Assembly: GCA_029891385.1 (NCBI GenBank)
Contig: JAIWQS010000080.1
Coordinates: 124,001 to 188,000, forward strand
Direction: 5' to 3'
Length of the DNA: 64,000 nucleotides
From: Erythroxylum novogranatense
Taxonomy: Eukaryota; Streptophyta; Magnoliopsida; Malpighiales; Erythroxylaceae
The notes beneath the pieces were generated by a model that worked only from the letters and a program-made list of their open reading frames with translations, was not told the DNA's origin and did not search any database. This document shows, piece after piece, positions 47,459 through 59,743 of the stretch. Each line of letters opens with the position of its first letter. The first letter of the stretch is position 1. Made by a program: the position numbers and the translations under genes.

Positions 47459-50400
47459 TGTTGGACCCCGAACTTTTGATGAAAATTAGAAATATTAAAA
47501 TGAATTTAAGTGAGAAAGAAATTGGTGAGAAATTTATGAATTTAAGGAAATTTGATGAAAAAAAAATTTATGAGAAAAGAATTGTTTAATTTTGAGGGCT
47601 TTGATATTTGAGTGAACTTATATGGATTATGAGAAGAAAGTGGATGAGTTGATTGAAATGAAGTTATATAGCAAGAATTAAAAAGAAAAAGTGTGAAAAT
47701 TTGAAGAATTTAGAAAGTTTGACTTTTGGAGATAAAATATTTGACTTGAGAGTTGACTTTTTGATTTTGGGAGAATTTGAGAAAATGATCTATTGGAAAC
47801 TTGTAGTTTATGTCAAGAACTTTCTGTAGCCATAAAGTTTGATATTTTTCGATATCGGGAGTGAGAGTTATGATAAGTCAAAGTTAGCTTGAAAGTTTGA
47901 CTTTTTGAAGAAAAAGTTGACTTTTTGATTTAGGCAAAATTTGAGAAAATGATCAACATGAAACTTGTAGCCTCTGTCGAGAGCTTTTTGTGGACATAAA
48001 GTTTGCTATTTTTTGATGTCAGAATTGAAAGATATGAATTTCTGAAGATATGCTTTGTTTTGAAAATGCTATTAAGTATAGATTTGTGTGTTCTATACTT
48101 CGAGGCCACTCGTCGTATGGATTTAGTTTGAATTAGAGTAAGTGGTCTTCATGAAAGTTTTAGATGATGTTTTTATCTTTCCATTGATATAAAGTTTGGA
48201 ATTTTTCGATATCGGGGATAGGAGTTATGAGCATTTAAAAATTGGAAGTCGTTTAGGAAAAACTGTTTTGGACAGAATCTTTGATTGTGGTTTTGACCCC
48301 TTTCGAGATCTACTTTGATTTTGAGTACTTCAGGGAAGTTGTAGAGCTTCCTTTGATCTTTTTATTGACACCAAATTTGTCACATTCCGAGTTCGGAATT
48401 GAGAGATATGATTTTTGAAAAGTTCGGTTTTGAAGTTCCGATACTTTGTTTTTAATCCGATCCCTTTTGTAATCTTTTGCTTATAATTCCTTTGTCCGAC
48501 ATCCGATTGACTCGATTCTCGAAGCGTTGATTCCTAAGACAAGTAATATCATTTTTATGAAGAATTATGATTTTTAGGAAATTAAATGGAAAGAGATTGA
48601 TTGAACCAAAGTAAGAGATTTGATTATAGGTTATAAGTTGGATAATTTTCTAAATATGGTTCAGTATTTTGTGAGTTTCGGGAGCTGTACAACTCCGATT
48701 GAGTTTATTCTTGAGGGAAAATAAAGTTAAGATATAGGGCTACAACTCTTGTGAAGGGATCGAAATTTAAATTCATCCCTAAGATTGTTAATTTCTGGAC
48801 TGAAGTTATGTTAATGTTCAGTCTCGGATTTTGTGAAGGTCCGATAGTATTTTGGCTATAACTTCTTCGTTTTAGATCCGAATTGAGTGCCGTCAGTTGC
48901 GTTGGATTCGTATGATCTATAGGAACAATTTTTAAGAAGAAAGTTTGTCCAAATTATTTCGTTTAGATGCTCGAAAACAGGACGCAAAGCATCAGATTTT
49001 TAAAGAAAGTGCAGGGGCAAGCTTGGAAGTAGGCAAATAAGTGAGGGCAAAAGGTTTACCCTCCACTTTAAATGACATGGCTGTAAAACAACAAGGAATT
49101 GTCGTTTTATTCAAGAGAAGCACGATGGTTTGAGAAGAAAAGAAGAAAATAATAAGAAGAAGAGAGTGGAAGCTTCGATTGTGGAGGAAGATGAAAGAGA
49201 AAGCAAATTTTCGAAATTTTGAGGGCTTTTAGCATGAGTTTGGAGTAGATACATGAAGGAAAAAGATAGAAAATGAAGAAAGCTAGCTTTGGGAACCAAG
49301 AAATCCGAAAATAGAAGGAGAAAGAGGTAAGAGAAAATTTTCAACTTTGAGTTTTTTATGAATTTTTGGTTTAGAAACATGGATAAGGACTTGGGTTTGT
49401 GATTTATGAAGTTGATTTTGATATATATGCTTTAGGTTGTGTTTGATTTTGGATGGAAATTTGATTAAGGTTTAGGCTTAATTTTGTGATTAAGAATTTT
49501 GTGAAATTTTGGTGTAGAATTATAGATAATGATATGGGTTTGTAGAATATGAAGTTAATTTTGAAGAAATTGTATTTTATGATATGGAATTTGTGTAAAT
49601 TGGTTTAGGCCAATTTTGAAAATTGGGGATTTTCAAAATTGGAGATTTAAATAGCTTGAATATGTGAGGAATTGATGTTTTCTAAACTCAATTTGAGAAA
49701 TTAAGTTAATTATGATAATGAATTTGATTGAATTGGCTTAGGTTCAATTTGGAATTTGGGGGATTTTGGGATTTTAAGAAATTGTTGGATTAAGATGGCT
49801 TGAAATATGATGAGTTTGTGAGTTATGAAATCAAATTTGAAGAAATTGTAATCTATGGTATTGAATTTGGATAAATTGGTTTAGGCCAATTTTAAGATTT
49901 GGAGAATTTTGGAATTTATGATTTAGATAGATTGATTTTATATGGAATTGGTGTTTTCTAAGTCCAATTTGAAGAATTAAGTGAATTATGATATTTATTT
50001 TGGATAATTATGGCTTAGGAATTTTAAAGTTGAGGAAAGAAGAAGGAATTTAGAGATTCGATGCTTTGGGCAAAGTATTAGCGTCAATTCGAGGTGGGTG
50101 ATGTATTTATATTTTGAATCATGAGTAAATTATGTGATTTTGAAAATCAAGAAAAGAATAATATTTTGAAATTATGCAAAGGATTTGAAAATAATTATTC
50201 AAAGATTTACGTTAAAATGTTTGAAAATGATTTGGGAAAATTGTAGAAGAATTTGAGAATACGAGATTTATGAAAATTGTGTTTTCGCATTTTGAAAAAT
50301 TTGAACCATCTTTGTTTATGCATTAATATATATTGATTGTGGGTTGAAAAAAATACTTGCACTCTTTTTATGCATTTGGTGATATCGATTAATTGAGTTA

Positions 50401-51896
50401 TTGAATATGATTGTTATATAAATTGATTGGTGAATTTGTATTTTTAAGACATGACATATGAAATTATATGCTTAGTGAATGTAATCGTGTCTAGTAAGAC
50501 ACGACATGAAAATGTGAAATTTTGAAAAGTGCCTTGAGCAATCGCTTGTTTTAAGCATGAATACGTGAATTGTATGGGTTTGGTCAGTCCCTCTGTAGAA
50601 GTCAAGTAACTGTCTCCCTCGATAGCCTTCTCCACGCCCATGAAGTGGCTTAGGAGTTCCGATTTGGACTCCCCTCATTCACTACGCACATGACCGCATT
50701 ATACTGGGGAATGTGTAGTACGTCTGTTAGACCAAACCAAACCATTTTGTTATGTTATGTGATTTTGATTTTGTTTATGTCGTGAAATTTCTCGATGTGA
50801 TTGCATTCATGTTTATGAGAAATTTTGAAAAATGAGAAAAGGGTTTTCAACCATGAAATTATAGAAATTTGATATGAAAAGTTTGGAAAATTGAAAAGGG
50901 TTTGAGAAAAATATTTGAAAGTTGAAAAGTTTGAAAACTAAGCCTTTTGGCAAAAGTTTATGAAAATTGATTTACGCTTATTATTGAGTTTATAAATATG
51001 TTACCCACGAGCCTGAAGCTCACCCCTTTCATCCCCATCTCCGTGTTTTGTGCGTGAGATCGGATGAAAGAGTGTCAAACATTCGATTCGATTTTGTAGT
51101 ATTTGGATTTTTGTGTAAATTGAGATTTTGGTATTAAAATTGGATATGACTTAAATTGCCATGTAAGTTTATGATTTATGAAGTTTGTATGTAATTGTGT
51201 ATATTGGGTTGATGCAAAAGAATGAAAAGGTTGATGTCTGATTTAAAATCAGAATTGTAAATAATTTTGGAAATTGTATATGAGATTGTGTATGATTTTG
51301 GGAAAATATATTGTTAATTGATATGGGAATTTGATTGAAGTGTTTAGAACTAAGATTGCGTTTGTTGTTGGTGTTTGGATTTGACCGAGAGTCAGATGAT
51401 TCTGGATTTTGTGATATTAGAAGTGTATTTTGGCTTTGCGTGAATTTTGGGATAGGATAAATGCAATTAGTTATCTTTGCTTAGAATTTTCGTTAGAAAA
51501 TAAATTGAAAAGAAGAAAAATAAAATTTAGATGTATGAAAGATGGATTTATGAGATTGGTATTAATGTTAAGAAGTTTATTATGATTTGAGTGCGATTTG
51601 GGATTTGTATGTCTATTCAAGCATATGATGATTTTGTATGTAATGAAATAAAGTGATTAAGAATGAAAAGACAAGGAATAAGAAAGAAAAATATATATAT
51701 ACCGGGTTTGGATAGTCTAAGTTTCCAACGCGATTAGTTTCCTATGTTTCATGTTTGCAACGGATGTCGATGTTTGTTCAGGTTAATTAATTCGTTCGCT
51801 TTGTATTTGATGCGATTCGCATTCGATTCCGAATTCTGTTCGTTTTCGGTTTCCGCTTTCCGGTTGGGATCCGGTTCCCAAGATCGGGTCCCAACA
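47459..51896 (+). repeat. Solo LTR, family A copy 3 (4438 bp, perfect TSD)
   Basis: TGTTGGACCCCG at 47459 to GGGTCCCAACA at 51896, with GTGAG on each side (47454-47458 and 51897-51901). The uninterrupted site is visible in the D 5' LTR near 35965 and carries GTGAG once. It contains at least four degenerate ~150-180-bp modules (about 47780-48420), a GA-rich leader and splice-donor-like GTAAG (about 49130-49335), and the conserved box (about 50965-51065). It is the only complete plus-strand reference for family A here. No internal region and no ORF. Confidence 0.95.
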
Positions 51897-52219
51897 GTGA
51901 GTTAGGTTGAGAATATGGGAAAATTGCTTTGTGTATATGATTGAGCCCAAGTTTAATATATAATTGGCTACACTTTCATGGTTGTTAATGCACTTTTTAA
52001 CTCTTAATTCATGATTTTTGTGTTCAAATTAGTCTCTTACGGTGAGCTTATGTTTTATGCAATTTGCTAGTAAAATTGTACAAACTGACATTAATTGCAT
52101 TATAATTTTTCTAAGAACAATTGATACTGCAAATTGTTATTTTACGCAAATTGTTATTTTATATTGTAGGAGAAAAGGAGTCAAAAAGGATCAGAAGAGT
52201 CAACAAGGCATGAAGTCCT

Positions 52220-52380
52220 TAAGGCACGTCGCGGCATGAACTAAGCGAAATTTAATTCCCACGTCGCGGCGCATCAACACAGATCATACGTCGTGACGTC
52301 AACAATTCAACACGAAGCGGCGAGCAAGCCAGAGCACACGTCGCGACGAGAATTAATTCATACGTTGCGACATGCAGACT
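52220..52380. other. Cluster of ACGTCGCGAC-type palindromes
   Basis: CACGTCGCGGC, CACGTCGCGGC, CGTCGTGACGTC, CACGTCGCGACG and ACGTTGCGAC occur within 160 bp. This is a GC-rich palindromic patch in an AT-rich LTR, parallel to the islands in the other LTR families. Confidence 0.6.
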
Positions 52381-53140
52381 GGTATTCAGACTTTAAATGG
52401 AAAAATCACTCACTGTACTGACCCGACCCATGAACCATCCTTTAAATATTGCTGAATTAGGTTAGAACGGGTATCTTCTGGGGATCAACATTCGGCAGAG
52501 AGAAGAGAGACGAGTGAAGAGAGAACAAAGAAGAAAGAGAAGAGATTCTCGGCCTCACCATCCAGGGTTCCCTTCGGGGTTCCCTAGGTGAAACCTTTGT
52601 ATAGGCTTTCTTTTCATTTTCACCGCCGACTCTATCATAGGTAGCTTGGATTCGTCACGAGTTGTGAAGGTTCCAGTTAAAATGCGTGGTTAGGCATTTG
52701 TTTTCTCTCAAGATGCAAGTGATGGTGGAGTTCACCGGAAGGAGTAGCTTAATCAGTAGTTTAGCTATGATTTATAAATGCCTAGGTCTAGGGTTTGTAA
52801 TTTGTAGTGAAGCTACTTGATTATAGCTAAACGTTGGACATTTAATGTGTTGTTTGGATTGGTAGTTTACATTGTCACATTTAACTACATTGTTATGAAT
52901 AACCGAGTTGGGGTTTATTGCTTTTTAGTTAGATTTGCTTAATTAGAGTTTAATTAAGCGTTGAACAATGTAAGGTGTTGTGGGTTTGTTTATGTAGAAT
53001 TCTGTGCTTAAATATATGAAGTCTCATATATGTCAGCTTGTGATCTTATTGATTTTCTTTTATCTGCCTAGTTGTGTTTGATATTGAGTTGATGCTATAT
53101 TTCATTTGACCCATTGCATTGGCAGATCCACTACAAACAC

Positions 53141-53560
53141 TAAGATGCTTTTAACAAGGTTTTAAGCAATGGAGTTCATTGATTAAAACCTTGGACTTAA
53201 AGGTTCCTTTAAGGTTCTAGGCTCAAGAGAACTAATGGGTCTTGAGAAATGGAGTCGAGAGTGACAGAGTCCATTAATCAAGACCACGGACTTAAAGAGA
53301 GTCCTTTAAGGTTTTCCATTCAAACTTAGTGATTTCTAATCCCATCCGCACACCTTAAGATGCTTTTAACAAGGTTTTAAGCAATGGAGTTCATTGATTA
53401 AAACCTTGGACTTAAAGGTTCCTTTGAGGTTCTAGGGCTCAAGAGCACCTAATGGGGTCTTGAGAAATGGAGTCGAGAGTGACAGGAGTCCATTAATCAA
53501 GACCCTGGACTTAAAGAGAGTTCTTTAAGGTTTACCATTCACACTTAGTTTTAAACTGTG
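53141..53560 (+). repeat. Two-copy ~215-bp tandem repeat
   Basis: TAAGATGCTTTTAACAAGG begins at 53141 and again at 53356. Each unit is itself built from two related halves (ATTRATYAARACC...GGACTTAAAG...CCTTTAAGGTT), giving four related blocks. Confidence 0.8.
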
Positions 53561-55019
53561 ATAACCAAAGCTCGTTTTCAAGAGGATTTTATCACTTGTT
53601 TTAGTATTTTCTTTTCTATTTTCAAAATCGAAATACTTTTTACATGCTTTTCGGTTCATTAGTGTTCTCAAAATCAAAACCCCATTTTCTTACTAATTTT
53701 TCTTGCATTTTATGACATATAGGCTAGCTTAGGTCTATTTCATTAGGTTCCAATCAAGAGAGACGACCCGAGGTTACATCCTATACTGCAATCCTTGGTA
53801 TAAATTTTTTTTGACCGGTTTCCAAGGATCAACTTTAAGGTTGAATCGACAGAGCCTCGATCAGTATATTTCAATGATTTGGTCATAACTTTTTATATGG
53901 TTATGCTATTGAGATGAGGTTTGGCTTGAATTAAACTTGAGAAGTTTCGCTAGAATTCTTGTGAAGGAAGTGATGTCCAATTGTGGTTTGAAGGGTTCTG
54001 AATTTTGCCTTGAAAGTTAGCAATATGTGCAGGGTGAATAGTGCTATGTTTATGATTCTAACATTGAAGATTTGTGACCTGAAACTTTGGAGAATTTTTC
54101 TAGGCTAACGTAGACAGATTTTGTGAAATTGGTCTGCATAAAAGTTGAAGATTTTCTTATTAGATTTGTATCGTCACTAAGTATGATATTTTTTGATTTT
54201 GAGGTTGAAAGTTATGACTTGCTAATGTTCAGATGGTAATTCAAGTATTATTGTGCTTTGTGTGAAATGTCTATAAGTATAGGTTTTTGATTCTTGTGTC
54301 TTTAAAGCCAATTACGGACGGTTATGGTTTAAATTAGCTCAAGTGGTCTTATGGAAAGTTATAGAGGAATGTTTCAGCTTCGTAATGATGTATAATATGC
54401 TATTTGTGGATGTAAGAATTGTAAGTTTTGGATTTTTAAAGTATAGATATGGTTTAGGTGATATCTTTATTTAACACTCTTTAACAGGGCAACCTCAATT
54501 ATCTGAGAATTTGACCTAGTTAGAGGTGGAATTGGTTTTCAAGCTCTACATAGAAAGTGTAGACCTTTCTTTGCTCTTTACATTGATATTAAGTTTGCAC
54601 ATTTTGGACTTCTGGATTGTGAGTTATAAATTTTGGAAGTGTGGTTATGGTTTAGGGTGAATTATGGGGGCTGAAACTTTGGTTGAGAAATTGACATCGT
54701 TAGAGGTAGAAATTGATTCCAAGTTGTTCATGAAAGTTGTAGAATATGTTATGATCTTTCGTTTGATATAAAGCTTGGAATTTTTGGCTAAGGGAATAGG
54801 AACATATGATTTTAGAAAAATGTTGCATTGTTGTGGAAAATTTGTGATTAGGCAGGATTTTTTTTTGAATTTTGGACACCCTTAGGGGAGGAATTGGTTT
54901 GTGAGTCCTTCATAGAATTTGTAGGGTTTTCTATGCTCTTTCCAATGAGACCTCATTAGAAAAGTTAGGTCTTGTGAAAGAAGAAGAAGAAAGAAGAATA
55001 AAAAAGAATTTGGAATTTG

Positions 55020-55130
55020 GCAGGCGAGGGGCTGACGCTCGCCCTTGGGAGGTCTCGGGAGGGCGAGCCTCGCGACCAACCGTGCGGGCCGACCAAGTTC
55101 GACACGGGCTGACCTGATCCGGCCCAACTC
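55020..55130. other. GC-rich island in D 3' LTR
   Basis: Equivalent position to 37190-37310. It starts with the same GGCAGGCGAGGG and ends before the same CTTCCATT, but the inner sequence and its palindromes differ. Confidence 0.65.
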
Positions 55131-57168
55131 AAACCCTCTTCCATTCTTTTGTGTATAACTTGGCCATCCGACCTCCAATTGACCTGATTCTCGAGGCATC
55201 AGATTTGTGAGTCTTTTAATTTATTTTCTATGTAAAATTGTGAATTTTTGCAGATTAAATTGACATTGATTGATTAAGTTAAATTGAGAGGACCGAGCGA
55301 TTATTTTTCTTGTTTGTGTTTTAGCAATAATTGGATTCCTACTACACAGAGATCCAAATTGAGTGATTTTTGTGTCTATGGATTCCTACTACATAGAGGA
55401 ATTTTTCTATCAATGCGAGGTTGCCTAGGTTACCCTATGTGGACTGGTTTATCGATCGGGGGTAAGTAGATCCGAAAGAATGGTTTTAGAAGAATTGCAA
55501 TTAGCATAAATTGCGAGTCTAAGGATTTTAGTGTGGATTAACCCTAGGCATATTTGAGTTGGGATATTTGAATGGTTTTTGAGATAAAAATGTATAGATT
55601 GATACCGGGATAGTCATGACCATGCATCGTACATATATGTGCATCAATAATTATAATTGTACAAAATTATTAATGTGTGTGTGCAACGTATTGAATAAAT
55701 GGGTTGTGCAGGCTAAGAGTTTGCAGTCAGGCATTTCCAAAAGTTGGAAGGAATGCTAATCTGGAGCGTACTGTGAGTAGACCGAGATGGTCTCATTTCA
55801 CCCTTTGTTATGTTTTATTTCATTTTGTATAACTTAATTATTGGATATGGATTGATTTTATTGGGTCCGGACAGGAGGTCTGATGATTGTGATACTGAGT
55901 CGTGTTATAGAAGTGCTACTTGTATGTGAATTTGAGACCTACGTGCCTATGATGTGATTACTTGTGACATATGTGTTGGTTGTGATATATATACTGCTTT
56001 ATTGTAAAATATGCATTTCATACATGAATGCATACTCATATAATGACAGTTGTGACCGGAGCAGCCACTGATTAGAGCTAAAGCTCAACGATTATACGTG
56101 GGCCTCGAGCCCTACAGTGACTTAGAGCCTCATGCTCAATGCTTAATGTGCCCATATTGGGACAGTTCAGGCACTCGATCACAACACCGTAGTAAATTAG
56201 AATAGTTTCACATGAGCATCTCATATGCATTTGATTAAATTGACTTGATTGAGTGAAAGGCGAAATGCCTTATGCTTATATGAAAAATAAAAGTGTGGCT
56301 TATGTGATCTTATGATATTTTAATCAATGTGAAATTATGAAATCATTGTGATGTGATTGATATGTGTTAGACTACGGTCTGATAATATGTGAAAGTGAGT
56401 GGAAGTGACTGATGCATCACATGGCATAAGTGCATGAAATATAATGGATGTTGTGACCGGAGTTGCCATCGATAAGAGCTTTATGCTCAACGAGTGAAAA
56501 TGTGCTTTGAGCTCATAAGTGATTCAGAGCCTCAACTTCAATGTTTAATGAGCCTGTATCCACCAATAGATAAGGAAAGTTATTAATGAGCCTACTGAGG
56601 ACAGTTTAGGCCACTCGGTCATAGCAAAATAATAAATAAAAGTGAGTATCATGTGCATGTATCAAATATGAATAATGTGAATCGCAATTACGTAAGCGTG
56701 TGAATGTGAAATATTGTGATTGTGCTATATGAAATAAAGTGAGATGTATGAATATTGTGTTATGTGACTGGGTGAACCATTAATGATGGTCACTCACTGA
56801 GTTCGTAAAACTCACTCAAAATTTGCAAAATTTGCAATTATTTTTCAGGAATCAGAAGAATACCCCGTTAGGCAACGGGCGTATAGCAGCTGCATGTGAG
56901 CGAGAGAAGAGATCGGGGATCAGTTCACATCTACATTAGTGTCTTCTTCCTATTTCTGTATAAATTGTGTATTACGAAATGTGTATAAATGAATAACTAA
57001 TTTGTGTTATGAAAGGGCCCACGTGGTCATTGAAAATATTGTTGACTATATGCGATAATTGTCATCCTCATAGTATGAGTGTTTTGAAAAAAAAATTTAT
57101 ACTGAATTTTTTGAATAAGTGATGTAGCACACCACCCTCGCAGGGCACAGACTCAGATATCATCATCG

Positions 57169-57309
57169 ATGTCGGGTTTGGAGTCTTGGGAGGGAGCGAT
57201 TCTGATTAGCGATCTTGCTACTCACGAGTTGTTGAAACTCCCGCAGGAGGTAGAATCTTTGGAGGAAGCGAGGCCGCAACTCGAAAACATGACAGTGGAC
57301 ATCAAGTAG
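57169..57309 (+). other. Short open frame of uncertain status (47 codons)
   Basis: From an ATG at 57169 the frame reads SDLATHELLKLPQEVESLEE..., an acidic, helix-prone peptide ending at a TAG at 57309. It begins inside the presumed end of the D 3' LTR and extends into unclassified sequence, so it may be a relic exon of another element or chance. I do not recognise it. Confidence 0.2.
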
Positions 57310-58689
57310 AGTTTTGTACATTCCTTTTACATTTTCTACATTGTGGGGAGTTAGGACAAGCTCGCTTTGGCCTTCACCGAGGAATCCGCTACACCGGTAT
57401 GTAACAATCGCTCTTCCTCCGATGGTTTCTGTGTTTCCATTTGTGCGGTCATGTTGTGTTTTGAGTATGGAGTTATTAATTCGCATTTTACTAGTTTTTC
57501 GTATGGTTTGGATAACGTATATTTCATCTATTAGTCGAGGGTTTGCTCATCCTTTTGACTCTTTGTATCCCTAGCTCTCGGTGGTCGTTATTGGGCCATG
57601 ATTGTCTAGTAACCTGCGTTGGGAGTCTATCTTCCCTTTGAGTACGCATGTAATGGGAAATAACTCACGAACTAGCTTCCGTCCGGTTACCGACCACGTC
57701 ATGCACGCAAAGCGACGGGCAATGATGACAATGAAGGGTGCATGCACAAAGAACCGATACACTTGCCTATATGTTGAGTAGGATTCTCCCAAACATCACG
57801 CCTTATATCACAACCTTTTCGAGCATCCTGATTTTTCTCGAGCATCCCGAGTTTTTGCCATTTTTTCGAGCATCTTGATTTTTCTATCGTTGTTCTCAAG
57901 AAATTGTTAGCCATTCTCTTCTTTGCTACTCATTGGTCCCCGCCTTTTAGCCCGATGTCTTATGATGGACAAGTTCTTAATTTCTCTTTTCTTATTTGGT
58001 AAAGTCTTCTTCATTAAAATTGCACCTCAAAGTATACATTGACCCTCTCTCTTGTATTGCCTTTTATTAGAGTATCTCTCCTTTGCTAATATTACTAGTT
58101 TTATTAACGGTTTGGTAGTATTATTTAGTGGTCCTATTATTTTTATTTATTCCGTTGTTTTCACTGTTCTTCTCCCTCACGGATCCCTGCTATTTCTTAG
58201 TGTTTATTATAGGAATTTATTTTTCTTTTATTTATTTTCTTTCAAAGATCGGTATTGGTAGTAGTTATTAGTATTAATATTAGTCTTAGTTTTGGTGTTA
58301 GTATCGGGCTTGCCTTTTAGTGTCGATTGGCTATTTATTTATTAATTATTTTTATCCTAATTATATTTTATTTCTTTTAATACTCTCTAAGTATTTATTG
58401 AATTTTCTAGTATCTAGTTTTTGTTGTATTACTATTTTTGGCTATTAGTATTATTATTAGTTTTACTATTACTATTAATATTATTTGTATTTTATTATTA
58501 CTAGTATTTTCCTTTTATTTGAGTTTTCTATTAGTTTTGGTTTTGTCCTTATTATTATTATTATTATTAATTTTATTTGTCGTAGTTTGATTGGTATTTT
58601 TTTGGGTTTATTATTAATTTTGTCCTTACTCTTTGTGGTGGGGTCCTTTAGTTTTAGCTTTTAAGCTTTTCATAGGATAGTAACTGCGA
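57310..58689. other. Unclassified low-copy-looking segment
   Basis: Not matched to any other part of the window. About 57820-57890 holds three TCGAGCATC(C/T)(T/C)GA repeats. About 58260-58620 is a low-complexity TTA/TAG-rich stretch with many TATTAGTA and ATTATTATT runs. No convincing ORF on either strand. Part may be the 5' UTR of the LINE that follows. Confidence 0.4.
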
Positions 58690-59743
58690 CAAACGTGGGA
58701 AGCACGGGCTAGGAGATGCTTTCAACCTGGCGAGAGTGGCACTAGTGCAATGGTTGGTCATCGCGCAGACCTTACGAGGATTAAAGACGTAAACGACTTA
58801 ATAAGGATAGGCTCTTGGAATGTAGGGACTCTAAAGGAAAAGTCCCTAGAATTGGTTGCGATTTTATACAAGTATCAGATACAAATAACATGCATCCAGG
58901 AGACTAAGTGGGCAGGAGCTAAAGCAAAGGAGATAGGGGGTTCAAACTATGGTACTCGGGAAGTACGTGGAAGCAGAATGTTATAGGTATCTTAGTGGAC
59001 AAGAGACTAGTAGACGTGGGAATCGCAAGGGCCAATGATAGGATAATGGTGGAAAAAATGTTTTAAGCAGTGTGGTTCTCAAGGTAGAATGTGCGTATGC
59101 ACCTCAAACTGGCACAGACAAACAACAAACCGTATATTCTGGGAGACACTGGAGTGCGTGCTTTTGCAAATCACTAATACCGAGCAGATCGTTCTAGGGG
59201 GACTTTAATGGGCATATAGGAACAGATTTCGACAGTTATACAGGAACTCATGGGAGCTTCGGATATTGCACTAGAAATGATAGTGGGGTTGATTTATTAG
59301 ACATGGCCATAACATTTGAGTTAGTTATAGTAAATTTTTTCTTTAAGAAAAGTGAAACGCACTTGGTGATGTTTTAGAGTAGCGAGAACAAGGTGCAAAT
59401 TGATTATCTCCTTGTTAGGACAAGTGCCAGATCATGGTGCAAGGATTGTAAAGTATTCCCTATCGCATGTCTTTTAACCCAACATAAATTATTAGTTTTG
59501 GATTTCGAAATCAAGGGATGGAGGGCATAGAAATTTACCAAGCCAGGCCGTAAAATCAGATGAGGAAGACTTAAAGGGGATATGGCGGAGCTTTTTAGCT
59601 CTCAGGTCAGGAACAACGCAACATAGGTTACGAGTGGGGATGTAAATCGAATGTGGCAGGGAGTAGCCCCTGTAGTAAGAGAGACAGTCAATAGATTACT
59701 AGGGATATTTAAAGGATAGGGGAGGGGGCGAATGGAATCATGG
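58690..59743 (+). pseudogene. RTE-type LINE endonuclease relic, truncated before RT
   Basis: From about 58750 the plus strand encodes an apurinic/apyrimidinic-type endonuclease: RIGSWNVGTLKEKSLELV (about 58800-58852) and CIQETKWAGAKAKEIG (about 58893-58940). After frameshifts come GDFNGHIGTDFD (59198-59233), VDLLDMAITFELVIVNFFF (about 59291-59345), IDYLLVRTSARSWCKDCKVFP (about 59401-59460) and a HKLLVLDF-like end (59485 onward). This is the domain that nicks target DNA in plant RTE LINEs. Several stops and frameshifts. At about 59735, in the ESW segment before RT, it is interrupted by an LTR starting TGTTGGCCCC. Confidence 0.8.

Larger units (their letters stand above)
51938..53863 (+). repeat. 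Solo LTR, 1926 bp, TGAT...ATCA family (Athila/Tat-like)
   Basis: TGATTGAGCCC at 51938 to CCTCGATCA at 53863, flanked by GTATA (51933-51937 and 53864-53868). The empty site is seen in the D 5' LTR near 36010. The right end has the ...GAGACGACCCGAGGTTACATCC...-type stretch common in Athila/Tat LTRs. Inside are four to five degenerate ACGTCGCGRC motifs (about 52225-52375) and a 2 x 215-bp tandem (about 53141-53560). No coding content. Confidence 0.85.
34820..57196 (+). mobile_element. Family D Ty3/gypsy element with 4.5-kb LTRs, decayed and nested
   Basis: Plus-strand element: 5' LTR 34820-39375, primer site 39382-39395, internal 39376-46299, polypurine tract 46287-46299, 3' LTR 46300-57196. 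The 3' LTR includes two later insertions. Its internal region has no open gag or pol; only relics of RNase H (in a tandem array) and possibly of integrase/chromodomain remain. The LTRs look about 94-95% alike by eye, while pol is far more decayed than that. This suggests the element was already defective when it moved, perhaps using proteins of a relative. Confidence 0.85.
46300..57196 (+). repeat. Family D 3' LTR, split by two nested solo LTRs
   Basis: TGTAACATCCC at 46300, colinear with 34820-39375 outside the insertions. Removing 47459-51901 and 51938-53868 leaves about 4520 bp against 4556 bp for the 5' copy. The extreme right end (about 57180-57196) does not show the expected TGTTATA, so the boundary is approximate and may have been altered by deletion or mutation. 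Confidence 0.85.

Noticed and set aside
57571..57914. Two overlapping minus-strand frames of 71-73 codons
   Set aside because: No recognised motif, and different frames overlap over the same bases.
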